Assembly: GCF_004792295.1 (NCBI RefSeq)
Contig: NZ_SRRY01000001.1
Location: 940,501-1,004,500, forward strand
Reading direction: 5' to 3'
DNA length: 64,000 bases
From: Pseudoalteromonas sp. MEBiC 03607
GTDB taxonomy: Bacteria > Pseudomonadota > Gammaproteobacteria > Enterobacterales > Alteromonadaceae
Part shown: positions 27,330-36,257 of the stretch, in pieces
Layout of the letters: each line of letters starts with the position of its first letter
How positions within the stretch are numbered: the first letter of the stretch is position 1
Notes under the pieces: model-generated
Seen by the model: the letters and a program-made list of their open reading frames with translations, nothing else
What the model was told of the DNA's origin: nothing
Databases searched by the model: none
Translations under genes and position numbers: made by a program

Positions 27330-27803
27330 ATGGCAAAAGATAGATATGCGCCAAAGGCTCTTGGCGATATTATGGCGGGCTTGAGTGGTCGTTTAGCGTC
27401 TTATGCTGGTAAAACCCAAGGCCTGTCGAGTCAACAAACGATTTTAGACGAGTTTTTAGGTGAAACGCTTTCCAAAAAATGCCGGGTAAGTAATTACCGC
27501 GATGGTACTTTGATGATTGAAGCGGTTTCTGCACCGATTGCACTGCGTTTAAATTATTTAAAAATGGATATGCTCTCGCATTTTCGTGCCGCTGGCATGG
27601 TAGAGCTTGGACAAATTAAAATTACCGCCAACCCACAAGCTACTCAGCGCTTATCTACATCAAAAGAAGCTGAAAAAAAACCGCAATCAAAGCGCCATAT
27701 GAGTGAGCAAACGGCGGACTATTTAACAGCTATTGCTGCTGACGCCCCTCCATCGTTAAAAGAAAAATTAGAGCGCTTAGCCCAACACGGGCGGAAAAAA
27801 TAA
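27330..27803 (+). CDS. dciA: DciA-type replicative helicase loader (DUF721)
   Basis: A 157-residue DUF721 protein. The domain spans about residues 25-100, with ILDEFLGETLSKKCRVSNYR and GTLMIEAVSAPIALRLNYLK, which correspond to the conserved W/F...L.V.v.ssalaqeL pattern of DciA. The C-terminal third is charged and probably disordered, as in other DciA proteins. DciA recruits the DnaB helicase in bacteria lacking DnaC/DnaI. Position just before secA on the same strand is the usual gammaproteobacterial context. A 1.3-kb gap, mostly repeats, separates the two genes here, which is unusually long. Confidence 0.86.
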   Translation: MAKDRYAPKALGDIMAGLSGRLASYAGKTQGLSSQQTILDEFLGETLSKKCRVSNYRDGTLMIEAVSAPIALRLNYLKMDMLSHFRAAGMVELGQIKITANPQATQRLSTSKEAEKKPQSKRHMSEQTADYLTAIAADAPPSLKEKLERLAQHGRKK

Positions 27804-27924
27804 GTAAAGCCATCAGCTTTCAGCCGTCAGTTTTGAGTTGCCCAGCATTGCCTGTTGGTTATGTGTTGATGTGCATGATTCGCGTTTTATGGCATGCGCG
27901 CCAAGCAAGCGTGACGCCTACGTT

Positions 27925-28707
27925 TGATGTAGGCGTGAAATTTATTTCGCGCGTCAGATCTTTCTCACAAAGAGAAGTGAATGAGAAAGGAATGAGGGAA
28001 CCACAGGTCCATTTTTTTACTTTCTCTAAAGCGCAGCGCCTCATAACCTCTTTGTGAGTTAAATATCTTTTTTCTAACCACAGAGGTCACAGAGAGCACA
28101 GAGGAAGCGAGACCATAACCTCTTTGTTGATAGTGGTTTCTCTGTGTAGCGCGAAGCGCCTCGGTGTGCTCTGTGGTTCAAATATTGTTTTTACAATATT
28201 TGCACAAAGAGAAGTGAATGAGAAGAGAATGAGGTAAACCAAGAAATTACCTAATTTATTTTCCTCTAAAGCGCAGCGCCTCATAATCTCTTTATGAATT
28301 AAAGAGCTTTTTTCTAACCACAGAGGTCACAGAGGAAGAGAAAGCGAGACCATAACCTTTTTGTTGATAGTGGTTTCTCTATGTAGCGCGAAGCGCCTCG
28401 GTGTTCTCTGTGGTTCAAATATTGTTTTTACATGATTTGCACATAGAGAAGAGAATGAGAAGAGAGTGAGGTAAACCAATAACTTACTTAATTTTTTTTC
28501 CTCTAAAGCGTAGCGCCTCATAACCTCTTTGTAAGTTAAAGATCCTTTTTTCTAACCACAGAGGTCACAGAGAGCACAGAGGAAGAGAAAGCGAGACAAT
28601 AACCTCTTTGTAAATATTGGTTTCTCTGTGTATCGCGAAGCGCCTCGGTGTTCTCTGTGGTTCAATATGTTTTCCTCTAAAGCGCAGCGCCTCTTATCCT
28701 CTTTGTG
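27925..28707. repeat. Type A/B palindrome block between dciA and secA
   Basis: Starts with GTAGGCGTGAAATTTATTTC, then B (27966-28053), A (28076-28180), B (28199-28293), A (28315-28420), B (28438-28530), A (28553-28662) and a B right arm alone (28673-28707). A and B therefore strictly alternate with a combined period of about 235 bases. Just before it (27894-27920) is a CCAAGCAAGCGTGACGCCTA element also seen near 24430. Confidence 0.92.
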
Positions 28708-28732
28708 AATATTAATTTTCACTTTTGCAGGT

Positions 28733-28755
28733 TTCGCGATATGAAATCGCGCCTA
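28733..28755. repeat. REP-like palindrome
   Basis: CGCGATATGAAATCGCGCCT followed by AC, a relative of the elements at 24463 and 38965. It lies between the repeat block and the secA promoter region. Confidence 0.7.
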
Positions 28756-28916
28756 CAATTGAGCTCCTTTTTTCATCCCTGATCTTGATTTTATTTCAAT
28801 TGTCGCCATATCTACTCAGTGGTCTTGTTTTCACCTTTTTTATGGGGTTAGATCAAAGATTATGGCTGATTTTTAAATTTTCTTGCCGAAATTCCATATC
28901 TTCACACACAGAAGGT

Positions 28917-28944
28917 TTGATGTTGCGCAGACTCTGGTATGATA
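28917..28944 (+). promoter_or_regulatory. Candidate sigma70 promoter of secA
   Basis: TTGATG, a 16-base spacer and TATGAT at 28939-28944. This would give a secA leader of about 170 bases containing a 23-base duplication and two inverted repeats. Assigned by eye only. Confidence 0.55.
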
Positions 28945-28958
28945 GCGCACGAAATAAG

Positions 28959-29004
28959 CGGTGTTTTGAACAGCGTACTGACGGTGTTTTGAACAGCGTA
29001 CTGA
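28959..29004 (+). repeat. 23-bp tandem duplication in the secA leader
   Basis: Two identical 23-base copies, 28959-28981 and 28982-29004, each containing GGTGTTTTGAACAGCGTACT. They lie directly downstream of the candidate -10 element, so the 5' end of the mRNA would carry the motif twice. Confidence 0.95.
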
Positions 29005-29014
29005 TAAATTGTTA

Positions 29015-29094
29015 ATTAATATGCCCTACATCATGAGCATAAGCGCATATTAATTATCAATTGAAGAAAGTGGGTTAGCTAATGACTAGCTAAC
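29015..29094 (+). promoter_or_regulatory. Two inverted repeats in the secA 5' leader
   Basis: ATTAATATGC (29015-29024) pairs with GCATATTAAT (29045-29054). GTTAGCTA (29074-29081) pairs with TAGCTAAC (29087-29094), ending 26 bases before the secA ATG. No run of T follows either, so they are more like control hairpins than terminators. No secM-like gene is present between dciA and secA. Confidence 0.6.
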
Positions 29095-29120
29095 AAAGAA
29101 TATATTGTAACGGTTTTATC

Positions 29121-31829
29121 ATGATATCTAATTTATTTACCAAGATTTTTGGTAGTCGCAATGACCGCACTATTAAAAACCTAAGAAAGACGGTCGCTCT
29201 AATTAATGCGCTTGAAAAGCAATTAGAAGCGCTTTCTGATGAAGATTTAAAAGCAAAAACAGCTGAATTTAGAGAGCGTTACGATAACGGACAAAGCCTA
29301 GATGATATCTTACCAGAAGCATTTGCTGTGGTACGTGAAGCATCTAAGCGTGTAAATGGCATGCGTCACTTCGACGTACAGCTACTAGGTGGTATGGTGT
29401 TACATCAAGGTCGTATCGCAGAGATGCGTACCGGTGAAGGTAAAACACTTACTGCAACATTACCTGCATACCTTCGTGGTTTAACAGGTAAAGGTGTTCA
29501 CGTTATTACTGTGAATGACTACCTTGCAAAACGTGACGCCGAAACTAACCGTCCATTATTTGAATTCTTAGGCCTAACAGTAGGCTGCAACGTACCAGGC
29601 ATGATGCCACAGCAAAAGAAAATCGCTTATGCTGCCGACATTACTTACGGTACGAATAACGAATTTGGCTTTGATTATCTACGCGATAACATGGCATTTA
29701 GCATTGAAGAACGTGTGCAACGCCCACTTTACTACGCAGTAGTGGATGAGGTGGATTCAATCCTAATCGATGAAGCGCGTACGCCGCTTATTATCTCAGG
29801 CCCTGCAGAAGACAGCTCTGAGCTTTACATCGAAATCAACAAAATTGTGCCAGAACTTGAGCTGCAAGAAAAAGAAGATGAAGAAGGCGTTGAAGGTGAC
29901 GGCGACTTCACTATCGACGAAAAATCTAAGCAAGTTCACTTAACTGAACGTGGCCAAATCAAAGTTGAAGAACTATTAATTGAGCGTGGCTTAATCGAAG
30001 AAGGTGATTCACTTTACTCAGCTTCTAGCATCACATTATTAAGTCATGTGTATGCGGCGCTACGAGCTCACAAGCTGTATCAAAAAGACGTTGATTACGT
30101 TGTTAAAGAAAACGAAGTTATCATCGTTGATGAGCATACAGGTCGTACAATGGAAGGTCGTCGTTGGTCAGAAGGTTTACACCAAGCTGTTGAAGCAAAA
30201 GAAGGTGTTCGCATTCAAAACGAAAACCAAACATTGGCATCAATCACATTCCAAAACTACTTCCGTTTATACGACACATTAGCGGGTATGACAGGTACAG
30301 CAGACACCGAAGCGTTTGAGTTCCAGTCTATCTATGGTCTAGACACAGTAGTAATGCCAACTAACAAACCGATGATCCGTGACGATCGTGCTGACCTTGT
30401 GTACTTAACACAAGAAGAGAAGTACGAAGCAATTCTTGCTGATATCAAAGATTGTCAAGAACGCGGTCAACCGGTACTTGTGGGTACGATTTCTATCGAA
30501 AGTTCTGAGTACTTATCGCAGTTCTTACGTAAAGAAAAAATTAAGCACAACGTACTTAATGCTAAGTTCCACGCGCAAGAAGCAGACATTGTTGCCGATG
30601 CAGGTTTACCTGGCACAGTAACCATTGCAACTAACATGGCCGGTCGTGGTACCGATATCGTGTTAGGTGGTAACTGGCACAGCGAAGTTGAAAAGCTAGA
30701 AAACCCGACTGATGAACAAATCAAAGCGATTAAAGATGAGTGGCAAAAACGTCACGATGCAGTAATCGAAGCGGGTGGTTTACACATCATTGGTACTGAG
30801 CGTCACGAGTCTCGTCGTATCGATAACCAGTTACGTGGTCGTTCTGGTCGTCAAGGTGATGCGGGTTCAAGCCGTTTCTATTTATCAATGGACGACGCGC
30901 TAATGCGTATCTTCGCTGGTGAGCGCATGACTAACATGATGCGTAAACTAGGTATGCAACGCGGCGAAGCGATTGAGCACCCTTGGGTTAACCGCGCAAT
31001 CGAAAACGCACAACGTAAAGTTGAAGCACGCAACTTCGACGTTCGTAAGCAACTACTTGAGTACGATGATGTAGCAAACGACCAACGTCGTGTTGTTTAC
31101 TCACAGCGTAACGAGCTACTTGAAGAAGGCGATATTTCAGAAACTATCACTGCAATTCGTAGCGACGTTCTTAACAGTACGATTGACCAATATATTGCAC
31201 CGCAAAGCTTAGCTGAAATGTGGGATATTCCAGGTCTTGAAGAGCGCTTAAAACTGGACTTCTTAATTGAGCTGCCAATTTCACAATGGTTAGCTGACGA
31301 TAGCAAACTATACGAAGAAAAACTTCGTGAGCGTATCGAAGAAGCGGTTGAGCAAGCATACAAGCAAAAAGAAGAGATGGTAGGTGAGTCTGTACTACGT
31401 CAATTCGAAAAAGCGATTATGCTACAAAGCCTAGACCAACACTGGAAAGATCACTTGGCAGCGATGGACCACCTTCGTCAAGGTATCCACTTACGTGGTT
31501 ACGCACAGAAGAATCCAAAGCAAGAGTACAAGCGTGAGTCGTTTGAGCTGTTCTCTGAAATGCTTGAGAACTTAAAAATCGACGTTGTTGGTATTTTAAG
31601 TAAAGTGCAAGTTCGCGCAGAAGAAGATGTTGAGAAAGTTGAAGAGCAACATCGTCGTAGCGAAAATGCACCACGTGAATACCAACACGAAGAAGCTGAG
31701 CACATTGGTGGCGAAACACCAGAAGGTGCTACAGTAACTCACCGTGCAGAGCCTAAAGTAGGCCGTAACGAGCCTTGCCCATGTGGTTCAGGTAATAAAT
31801 TTAAACAGTGTTGCGGTAAATTAAAGTAA
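29121..31829 (+). CDS. secA: Preprotein translocase ATPase SecA
   Basis: A 902-residue motor of the Sec pathway (E. coli 901); it binds SecYEG and drives export of unfolded proteins. NBD1 has Walker A in [17 protein letters not shown] near residue 102 and [20 protein letters not shown] near 208. NBD2 has [16 protein letters not shown] and [19 protein letters not shown]. The preprotein cross-linking and helical scaffold domains are in place. The C-terminus ends with the zinc-binding [16 protein letters not shown] that contacts SecB. Start region matches the family ([20 protein letters not shown]). The ribosome site is weak. Upstream is a structured leader without a recognisable SecM arrest peptide; downstream is mutT, as in many gammaproteobacteria. 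Confidence 0.99.
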   Translation: MISNLFTKIFGSRNDRTIKNLRKTVALINALEKQLEALSDEDLKAKTAEFRERYDNGQSLDDILPEAFAVVREASKRVNGMRHFDVQLLGGMVLHQGRIAEMRTGEGKTLTATLPAYLRGLTGKGVHVITVNDYLAKRDAETNRPLFEFLGLTVGCNVPGMMPQQKKIAYAADITYGTNNEFGFDYLRDNMAFSIEERVQRPLYYAVVDEVDSILIDEARTPLIISGPAEDSSELYIEINKIVPELELQEKEDEEGVEGDGDFTIDEKSKQVHLTERGQIKVEELLIERGLIEEGDSLYSASSITLLSHVYAALRAHKLYQKDVDYVVKENEVIIVDEHTGRTMEGRRWSEGLHQAVEAKEGVRIQNENQTLASITFQNYFRLYDTLAGMTGTADTEAFEFQSIYGLDTVVMPTNKPMIRDDRADLVYLTQEEKYEAILADIKDCQERGQPVLVGTISIESSEYLSQFLRKEKIKHNVLNAKFHAQEADIVADAGLPGTVTIATNMAGRGTDIVLGGNWHSEVEKLENPTDEQIKAIKDEWQKRHDAVIEAGGLHIIGTERHESRRIDNQLRGRSGRQGDAGSSRFYLSMDDALMRIFAGERMTNMMRKLGMQRGEAIEHPWVNRAIENAQRKVEARNFDVRKQLLEYDDVANDQRRVVYSQRNELLEEGDISETITAIRSDVLNSTIDQYIAPQSLAEMWDIPGLEERLKLDFLIELPISQWLADDSKLYEEKLRERIEEAVEQAYKQKEEMVGESVLRQFEKAIMLQSLDQHWKDHLAAMDHLRQGIHLRGYAQKNPKQEYKRESFELFSEMLENLKIDVVGILSKVQVRAEEDVEKVEEQHRRSENAPREYQHEEAEHIGGETPEGATVTHRAEPKVGRNEPCPCGSGNKFKQCCGKLK

Positions 31830-31844
31830 CCAAAATACGCTGAT

Positions 31845-31873
31845 AAAAAGCGACGCTTGCGTCGCTTTTTTTA
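31845..31873 (+). terminator. Rho-independent terminator between secA and mutT
   Basis: AAAAAGCGACGC, loop TT, GCGTCGCTTTTTTT. It begins 16 bases after the secA stop, so mutT probably depends on read-through or its own start. Confidence 0.93.
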
Positions 31874-31890
31874 TGATTGAGGAATAACAA

Positions 31891-32292
31891 ATGACAAAAA
31901 AAGTAGTGCATGTTGCTGTTGGCGTTATTTATAAAGATCAGCAGTTATTTATTTGTAAGCGCCCAGACGACAAACACCAAGGCGGCTTGTGGGAATTCCC
32001 AGGCGGAAAAGTAGAGCAGGGCGAAAGTGTGTTTGCAGCACTTCAGCGTGAGCTGTTAGAAGAAGTAAACCTAACCGTAAACGGCAGCGAAGAGCTAATG
32101 GTTATCGAGCATGACTACGGCGATAAATGCGTGCGCTTAGATGTGCACATTGTTGATGATTTCACAGGCACTGCCCATGGTGCAGAAGGCCAACAAGGTA
32201 AGTGGGTTGCACTGAGCGAGCTTGATGATTACAGCTTCCCAGCAGCGAATGTTGAGATTATCGAAAAGATAAAGCAGAAGTTTGAGCTGTAA
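31891..32292 (+). CDS. mutT: 8-oxo-dGTP diphosphatase MutT
   Basis: A 133-residue Nudix hydrolase (E. coli MutT 129). The Nudix box is GGKVEQGESVFAALQRELLE followed by EV (residues about 38-59), preceded by CKRPDDKHQGGLWEFPGGK, the MutT-specific purine-binding region. It removes oxidised dGTP and so prevents A:T to C:G changes. The start follows GAGGAA by six bases. It is placed after secA, a usual order. Convergent with galE; the gap between them is a repeat block. Confidence 0.95.
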   Translation: MTKKVVHVAVGVIYKDQQLFICKRPDDKHQGGLWEFPGGKVEQGESVFAALQRELLEEVNLTVNGSEELMVIEHDYGDKCVRLDVHIVDDFTGTAHGAEGQQGKWVALSELDDYSFPAANVEIIEKIKQKFEL

Positions 32293-32321
32293 GCTGAACG
32301 GTGTTGTTGGTGGGAGATGCG

Positions 32322-32932
32322 TGTAGGAGGTACTTTAGTGCCGAAAATATTTTCACAAAGAGAAGAGAATGAGGAAGTGATAATTATGTTTTTTGTTTCC
32401 TCTAAAGCGCAGCGCCTCATAACCTCTTTGTGAATTAAAGAGCTTTTTCTAACCACAGAGGACACAGAGAGCACAGAGGAAGAGAAAGCGAGACCATAAT
32501 TGTTGATAGTGGTTTCTCTGTGTAGCGCGAAGCGCCTCGGTGTGCTCTGTGGTTCAATATGTTTTTAAAAAATTTGCACAAAGAGAAGTGAATGAGAAGA
32601 GAATGAGGTAAACCAATAACTTACTTAATTTGTTTTCCTCTAAAGCGCAGCGCCTCTTATCCTCTTTGTGAATTAAAGAGCTTTTTCTAACCACAGAGGA
32701 CACAGAGAGCACAGAGGAAGAGATCAAAATTTCTTAGTAAATATTGGTTTCTCTATGTAGTGCGAAGCGCCTCGGTGTTCTCTGTGGTTCAAATATTTTT
32801 TGCACAAAGAGAAGTGAATGAGAAGAGAATGAGGAAGTGATAATTGTGTTTTTTGTTTCCTCTAAAGCGCAGCGCCTCTTGTCCTCTTTGTGAATTAAAG
32901 ATCTTTTTCTAACCACAGAGGACACAGAGAAC
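32322..32932. repeat. Type A/B palindrome block between mutT and galE
   Basis: GTAGGAGGTACTTTAGTGCC starts it, then B (32354-32435), A (32450-32555), B (32576-32665), A (32691-32795), B (32801-32890) and a final A left arm that is cut off after ACACAGAGAA, 30 bases before the galE stop. The same order, alternation and leading REP-like motif are seen in front of dciA. Confidence 0.92.
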
Positions 32933-32961
32933 AGCCATTTGTCTAACACCAAGGCTAGTGC

Positions 32962-33975
32962 TTATTTATAACCGTTAGGGTTTTTACTTTGCCAGCGCCA
33001 CGTATCTTGCATCATCTCGTCAATGCCGCGCTCAGCTTGCCAGCCAAGCTCCTTTAGCGCCTTTTCTGGGGCAGCGTAACATGCAGCTATATCACCCGCT
33101 CTGCGCGGCGATATTTGGTAAGGAACAGCTTGACCGCTGGCTTTTTCAAAGGCATTAACCATTTGTAATACCGAATAACCATTGCCTGTGCCAAGGTTAA
33201 ATACGTGTGCGCCTGTATCACTAGCAATGCGGTTCAGCGCTTTTAAGTGACCAAGAGCTAAATCAACAACATGAATGTAATCACGCACGCCCGTGCCATC
33301 TACCGTATCGTAGTCATCACCAAACACACCTAGCTTTTCTAATTTGCCAACTGCCACCTGAGAAATATACGGCAGTAAGTTATTAGGAATGCCATTAGGG
33401 TCTTCACCGATTAGCCCCGACTCGTGCGCACCAACAGGATTAAAGTAACGTAAAATTACAAAGGCAAAGCGTTCATCCGATTTAGCAATATCTTGTAGCA
33501 TCATCTCAACCATGAGTTTTGATGTACCGTATGGGTTTGTTGTGCCACCAACAGGGAAGTCTTCGCGAATTGGTAAGCTTGCTGGGTCGCCATAAACCGT
33601 TGCTGATGAGCTAAATACTAATTTGAATACACCAGCGTCGCGCATTGCATCAACCAGCGTTAACGTGCCTTGTACGTTGTTTTGGTAATACTCAATAGGT
33701 TTAATAACCGATTCGCCCACGGCTTTTAAACCTGCAAAGTGGATAACGCTGTCGATTGAGTGCTCACTAAAGATTTTATCTAAACAGGCTCTATCTAAAA
33801 TATCACCTTGGTAAAATGTGACATCTTTACCCGTAATTTTTTTAACACGAGCCAATGACTCATTTGATGAATTGCTTAAATTATCAAGTACAACAACATC
33901 ATTACCCTGTTGTAATAACTCTAAAACGGTATGTGAACCGATATATCCGGCTCCGCCGGTGACTAAAATGGTCAT
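32962..33975 (-). CDS. galE: UDP-glucose 4-epimerase
   Basis: A 337-residue SDR enzyme (E. coli GalE 338) that interconverts UDP-glucose and UDP-galactose with tightly bound [23 protein letters not shown] starts the Rossmann fold. SSSATVYG carries the catalytic Ser/Thr region, and [11 protein letters not shown] has the Tyr and Lys of the YxxxK pair. [20 protein letters not shown] and [14 protein letters not shown] are family signatures. It stands alone on the minus strand but complements galU and ugd as a nucleotide-sugar supplier. Its downstream side abuts a truncated type A arm. Confidence 0.97.
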   Translation of the reverse strand: MTILVTGGAGYIGSHTVLELLQQGNDVVVLDNLSNSSNESLARVKKITGKDVTFYQGDILDRACLDKIFSEHSIDSVIHFAGLKAVGESVIKPIEYYQNNVQGTLTLVDAMRDAGVFKLVFSSSATVYGDPASLPIREDFPVGGTTNPYGTSKLMVEMMLQDIAKSDERFAFVILRYFNPVGAHESGLIGEDPNGIPNNLLPYISQVAVGKLEKLGVFGDDYDTVDGTGVRDYIHVVDLALGHLKALNRIASDTGAHVFNLGTGNGYSVLQMVNAFEKASGQAVPYQISPRRAGDIAACYAAPEKALKELGWQAERGIDEMMQDTWRWQSKNPNGYK

Positions 33976-34204
33976 AAGATTTCCATAAACTATACCTGAT
34001 TAAATTAGGCTTATTTCATCATATTTAGCGCTAAATTACATGAATAAAATGTGATTATTATTCTGTATGGCAAGGTGAGGTAGTTGTTTTTGATTACACT
34101 TTATACCATATTGGTTACACCTAGCTGATTACATATTAAGCTATAGTTAATCGTCAGCTGCTAAATTTTTAAGCACTAGCTAAACCTGTTAACTGGAGAA
34201 TATA

Positions 34205-34708
34205 ATGAATATAGTAAAAAAAGTTGCGTTAGCGCTTATGGTTACGCTCCCGGCTTTTGCTCATGCAGGCGAAGCAAAAGTTAAATGGCATGACTTTAAT
34301 GATTATCGTGATGTACGCCCAGGGAATAACTCACCAAAAGGCGCATTTCATAAAAATGTGGCAAATAATTTTGAAAAACACTTTAACAAACTAGCTGAAA
34401 AGCTACCCGAAGGTTATACCTTTAATGTTGAGGTGACAGAGCTCGATCTAGCTGGTGATGTGCGTTTTGGTACCATGAATGAGCTACGTATTATCAAACC
34501 AATTTACTTTCCGCGTATCGACCTAAATTATTCAATTACCGATAAAAACGGTAAGGTCGTGAGCGAAGCAAACGATGTAAAACTCAAAGATATGGGATTC
34601 ATGGATCGTATGAAGATGGGTCGTGACGAGGCTTATTATTACGATAAACGTTTAATTACTGATTGGTTCGAAGATGAGCTATTACCGTCGTTAAATCTTG
34701 ATGAATAA
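34205..34708 (+). CDS. DUF3016 family secreted protein, copy 1
   Basis: A 167-residue exported protein with a Sec signal (residues 1-21: MNIVKKVALALMVTLPAFAHA). The mature part starts with GEAKVKWHDFNDYRDVRPGN and contains VEVTELDLAGDV, both typical of DUF3016, whose function is unknown. The C-terminus (KRLITDWFEDELLPSL) is also conserved. A TGGAG ribosome site lies before the ATG. A paralogue follows at 35001 on the same strand, 292 bases on. No enzyme residues are evident. It is probably periplasmic. Confidence 0.85.
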   Translation: MNIVKKVALALMVTLPAFAHAGEAKVKWHDFNDYRDVRPGNNSPKGAFHKNVANNFEKHFNKLAEKLPEGYTFNVEVTELDLAGDVRFGTMNELRIIKPIYFPRIDLNYSITDKNGKVVSEANDVKLKDMGFMDRMKMGRDEAYYYDKRLITDWFEDELLPSLNLDE

Positions 34709-35000
34709 ACTTAGTCACTATGTGGCTGTAGCAGTAAGTAAATAGTACAACTAAATACATATTTAACTGCTGCTACAATTTATAAATTTCATTTTATTGA
34801 GAATATCCGTATATAAGTTTTTCTTTTAGCTTATTCGTTTAACGTTCAATACCTAAAGTACTAAAAGTATTCTTAGTCTTGATCTTGGTTACATTTTGAA
34901 CCATATTATTATTCTATTACATGATTTTTACGTGGTGTTCACACTATACATTTTATAAATGTTGATTATGTAATAGTTTGAAACCTAATGGAGAAATGGA

Positions 35001-35516
35001 ATGATTAAGATCAATAAAGCTTTACTTGTAACTAGTTTACTTTTACCTGCTTTTGCCTACTCTGGTGAAGCCGAAGTAAAATGGCAAAATTTTGATGAAT
35101 ACAGTGATGTGCGCCCAGGGAGTAACTGGAAAAAAGAAAATTACTATAACAGCGTTAAGCGTAACCACGAAAAAACGTTTAGAAAGTTAGCAAGTAAATT
35201 ACCTGATGGTTATGTTTTTTCTGTTGAGGTAACAGATTTAGATCTTGCTGGTGAAGTACTGTTAGGTAATGGCAATGGCAATAGTACCGAACCTCGCGTA
35301 ATGTCATCTACATACTCACCTAAAATTACCTTAAATTATACAGTTAAGAGTAATGATGGAAAAGTTGTTAGCCAAGATAGCAACTTGAAACTTAAAGATA
35401 TGAGCTATCTAGATGGTATCGTAATGCGTTACAAAGATTCATACTATTACGATAATAAACTGATAGCCGAGTGGTTTGAGGATAAACTGCTTCCGTCAAT
35501 TGACTCAGCTGAATAA
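35001..35516 (+). CDS. DUF3016 family secreted protein, copy 2
   Basis: A 171-residue paralogue of the preceding gene. Signal peptide MIKINKALLVTSLLLPAFAY, then SGEAEVKWQNFDEYSDVRPG, VEVTDLDLAGEV and LIAEWFEDKLLPSI align with copy 1 along the whole length; it carries a short insertion rich in Gly and Asn (LGNGNGNSTEP) after the LDLAGEV motif. The upstream regions also look related: both contain a TTACA...ACCATATT stretch about 85-120 bases ahead of the start, so the duplication probably included the promoter. No terminator is obvious between the copies. Function unknown. Confidence 0.85.
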   Translation: MIKINKALLVTSLLLPAFAYSGEAEVKWQNFDEYSDVRPGSNWKKENYYNSVKRNHEKTFRKLASKLPDGYVFSVEVTDLDLAGEVLLGNGNGNSTEPRVMSSTYSPKITLNYTVKSNDGKVVSQDSNLKLKDMSYLDGIVMRYKDSYYYDNKLIAEWFEDKLLPSIDSAE

Positions 35517-35678
35517 ATACGCTTTTATGGCAGCAACTTTATATAGAGTGTTTTTGCTTTTGTTTGCATAATTAACAAGATATAAAAGCGCTGCCAAAAT
35601 TAACTATATGAGTTTTAACGATGAATATACTCATTGTTAAACTTATGGCTAAAGAGCCACTTTCACTTTTCCGTTAGT

Positions 35679-35969
35679 TTACTTAAACGTCGCTAACAGT
35701 TGTAATAGCTGTTGCAGTTTAATAACGGTTTTTTTCAGTTTTTCTTCGTCCATACCATCATTGCTTAAGCTTTCTACATCAGCAGCAACATCGAGAACGT
35801 AAGGTTTAAAGCGTTTAGCTTCAAAATCAAAGCCAGCATCTTTTGCAAATAAGGCTGTGAATTTGCCGTGCCCTTGCTGCTGTAAGTCATCTAATTTTTT
35901 ATCGGCATCAAGTGCCTGACGGTAAACGATTTTTAGGTTAGCATTTAGCTGTTCTATAATTGAATCCAT
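35679..35969 (-). CDS. Small coiled-coil protein of unknown function
   Basis: A 96-residue soluble protein, not recognised with confidence. It is helical throughout, with heptad-like leucine patterns at both ends (IIEQLNANLKIVYRQALDAD and EEKLKKTVIKLQQLLQLLAT) and a central FTALFAKDAGFDFEAKRF. The middle pattern faintly recalls PriC-type primosomal proteins, but it is half their length, so I do not assign that name. It is transcribed divergently from the small gene at 36042. No signal peptide or membrane helix. Confidence 0.6.
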   Translation of the reverse strand: MDSIIEQLNANLKIVYRQALDADKKLDDLQQQGHGKFTALFAKDAGFDFEAKRFKPYVLDVAADVESLSNDGMDEEKLKKTVIKLQQLLQLLATFK

Positions 35970-36041
35970 TTTTTTCCTAAAGCTTTAGACTGCAATGCCG
36001 ATATAGTACGTGGATTGTCTTAAAAAGTCAGGTAATGAACT

Positions 36042-36254
36042 ATGAATATATCAGGATCAAGCTTACCAGCGATGAGTGGCGGTGGTGAAAGCGCCGAAGT
36101 TTACAGCGCATCGCTTGCTAAAAAACAGCAAAAAGCAGAAGGTGCAGCAGCTCTAGCGCTAATCGAAGGTGCAGCCACATCGAGTGCAGCAGCACAAACA
36201 CCTGCTAAGTCGGTAACTGCGACACTAGGTAACAACGTAAACGTATACGTTTAG
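36042..36254 (+). CDS. Small Ala-rich protein, possibly YjfB-like
   Basis: A 70-residue protein. Residues 1-15 are MNISGSSLPAMSGGG. A helix SASLAKKQQKAEGAAALALI follows, and the tail is rich in Ala, Ser and Thr, ending NNVNVYV. The helix plus its position resembles the short YjfB/putative-motility family (about 60 residues), but similarity is weak. The stop is three bases from the convergent epmB stop. Codon use looks normal, and the start has no strong ribosome site, so it is a moderate-confidence gene. Confidence 0.55.
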   Translation: MNISGSSLPAMSGGGESAEVYSASLAKKQQKAEGAAALALIEGAATSSAAAQTPAKSVTATLGNNVNVYV

Positions 36255-36257
36255 TTG

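Noticed and set aside
28725..29015. 96-codon frame upstream of secA with a hydrophobic stretch, considered as a SecM-like secretion monitor
   Set aside because: It starts at TTG inside a REP palindrome, runs through the secA promoter and the 23-base duplication, has no ribosome site and no recognisable arrest motif.
29021..29053. Ten-codon leader peptide (MPYIMSISAY) in the secA leader
   Set aside because: No ribosome site, no conserved comparison available; could be chance. Left as part of the inverted-repeat note.
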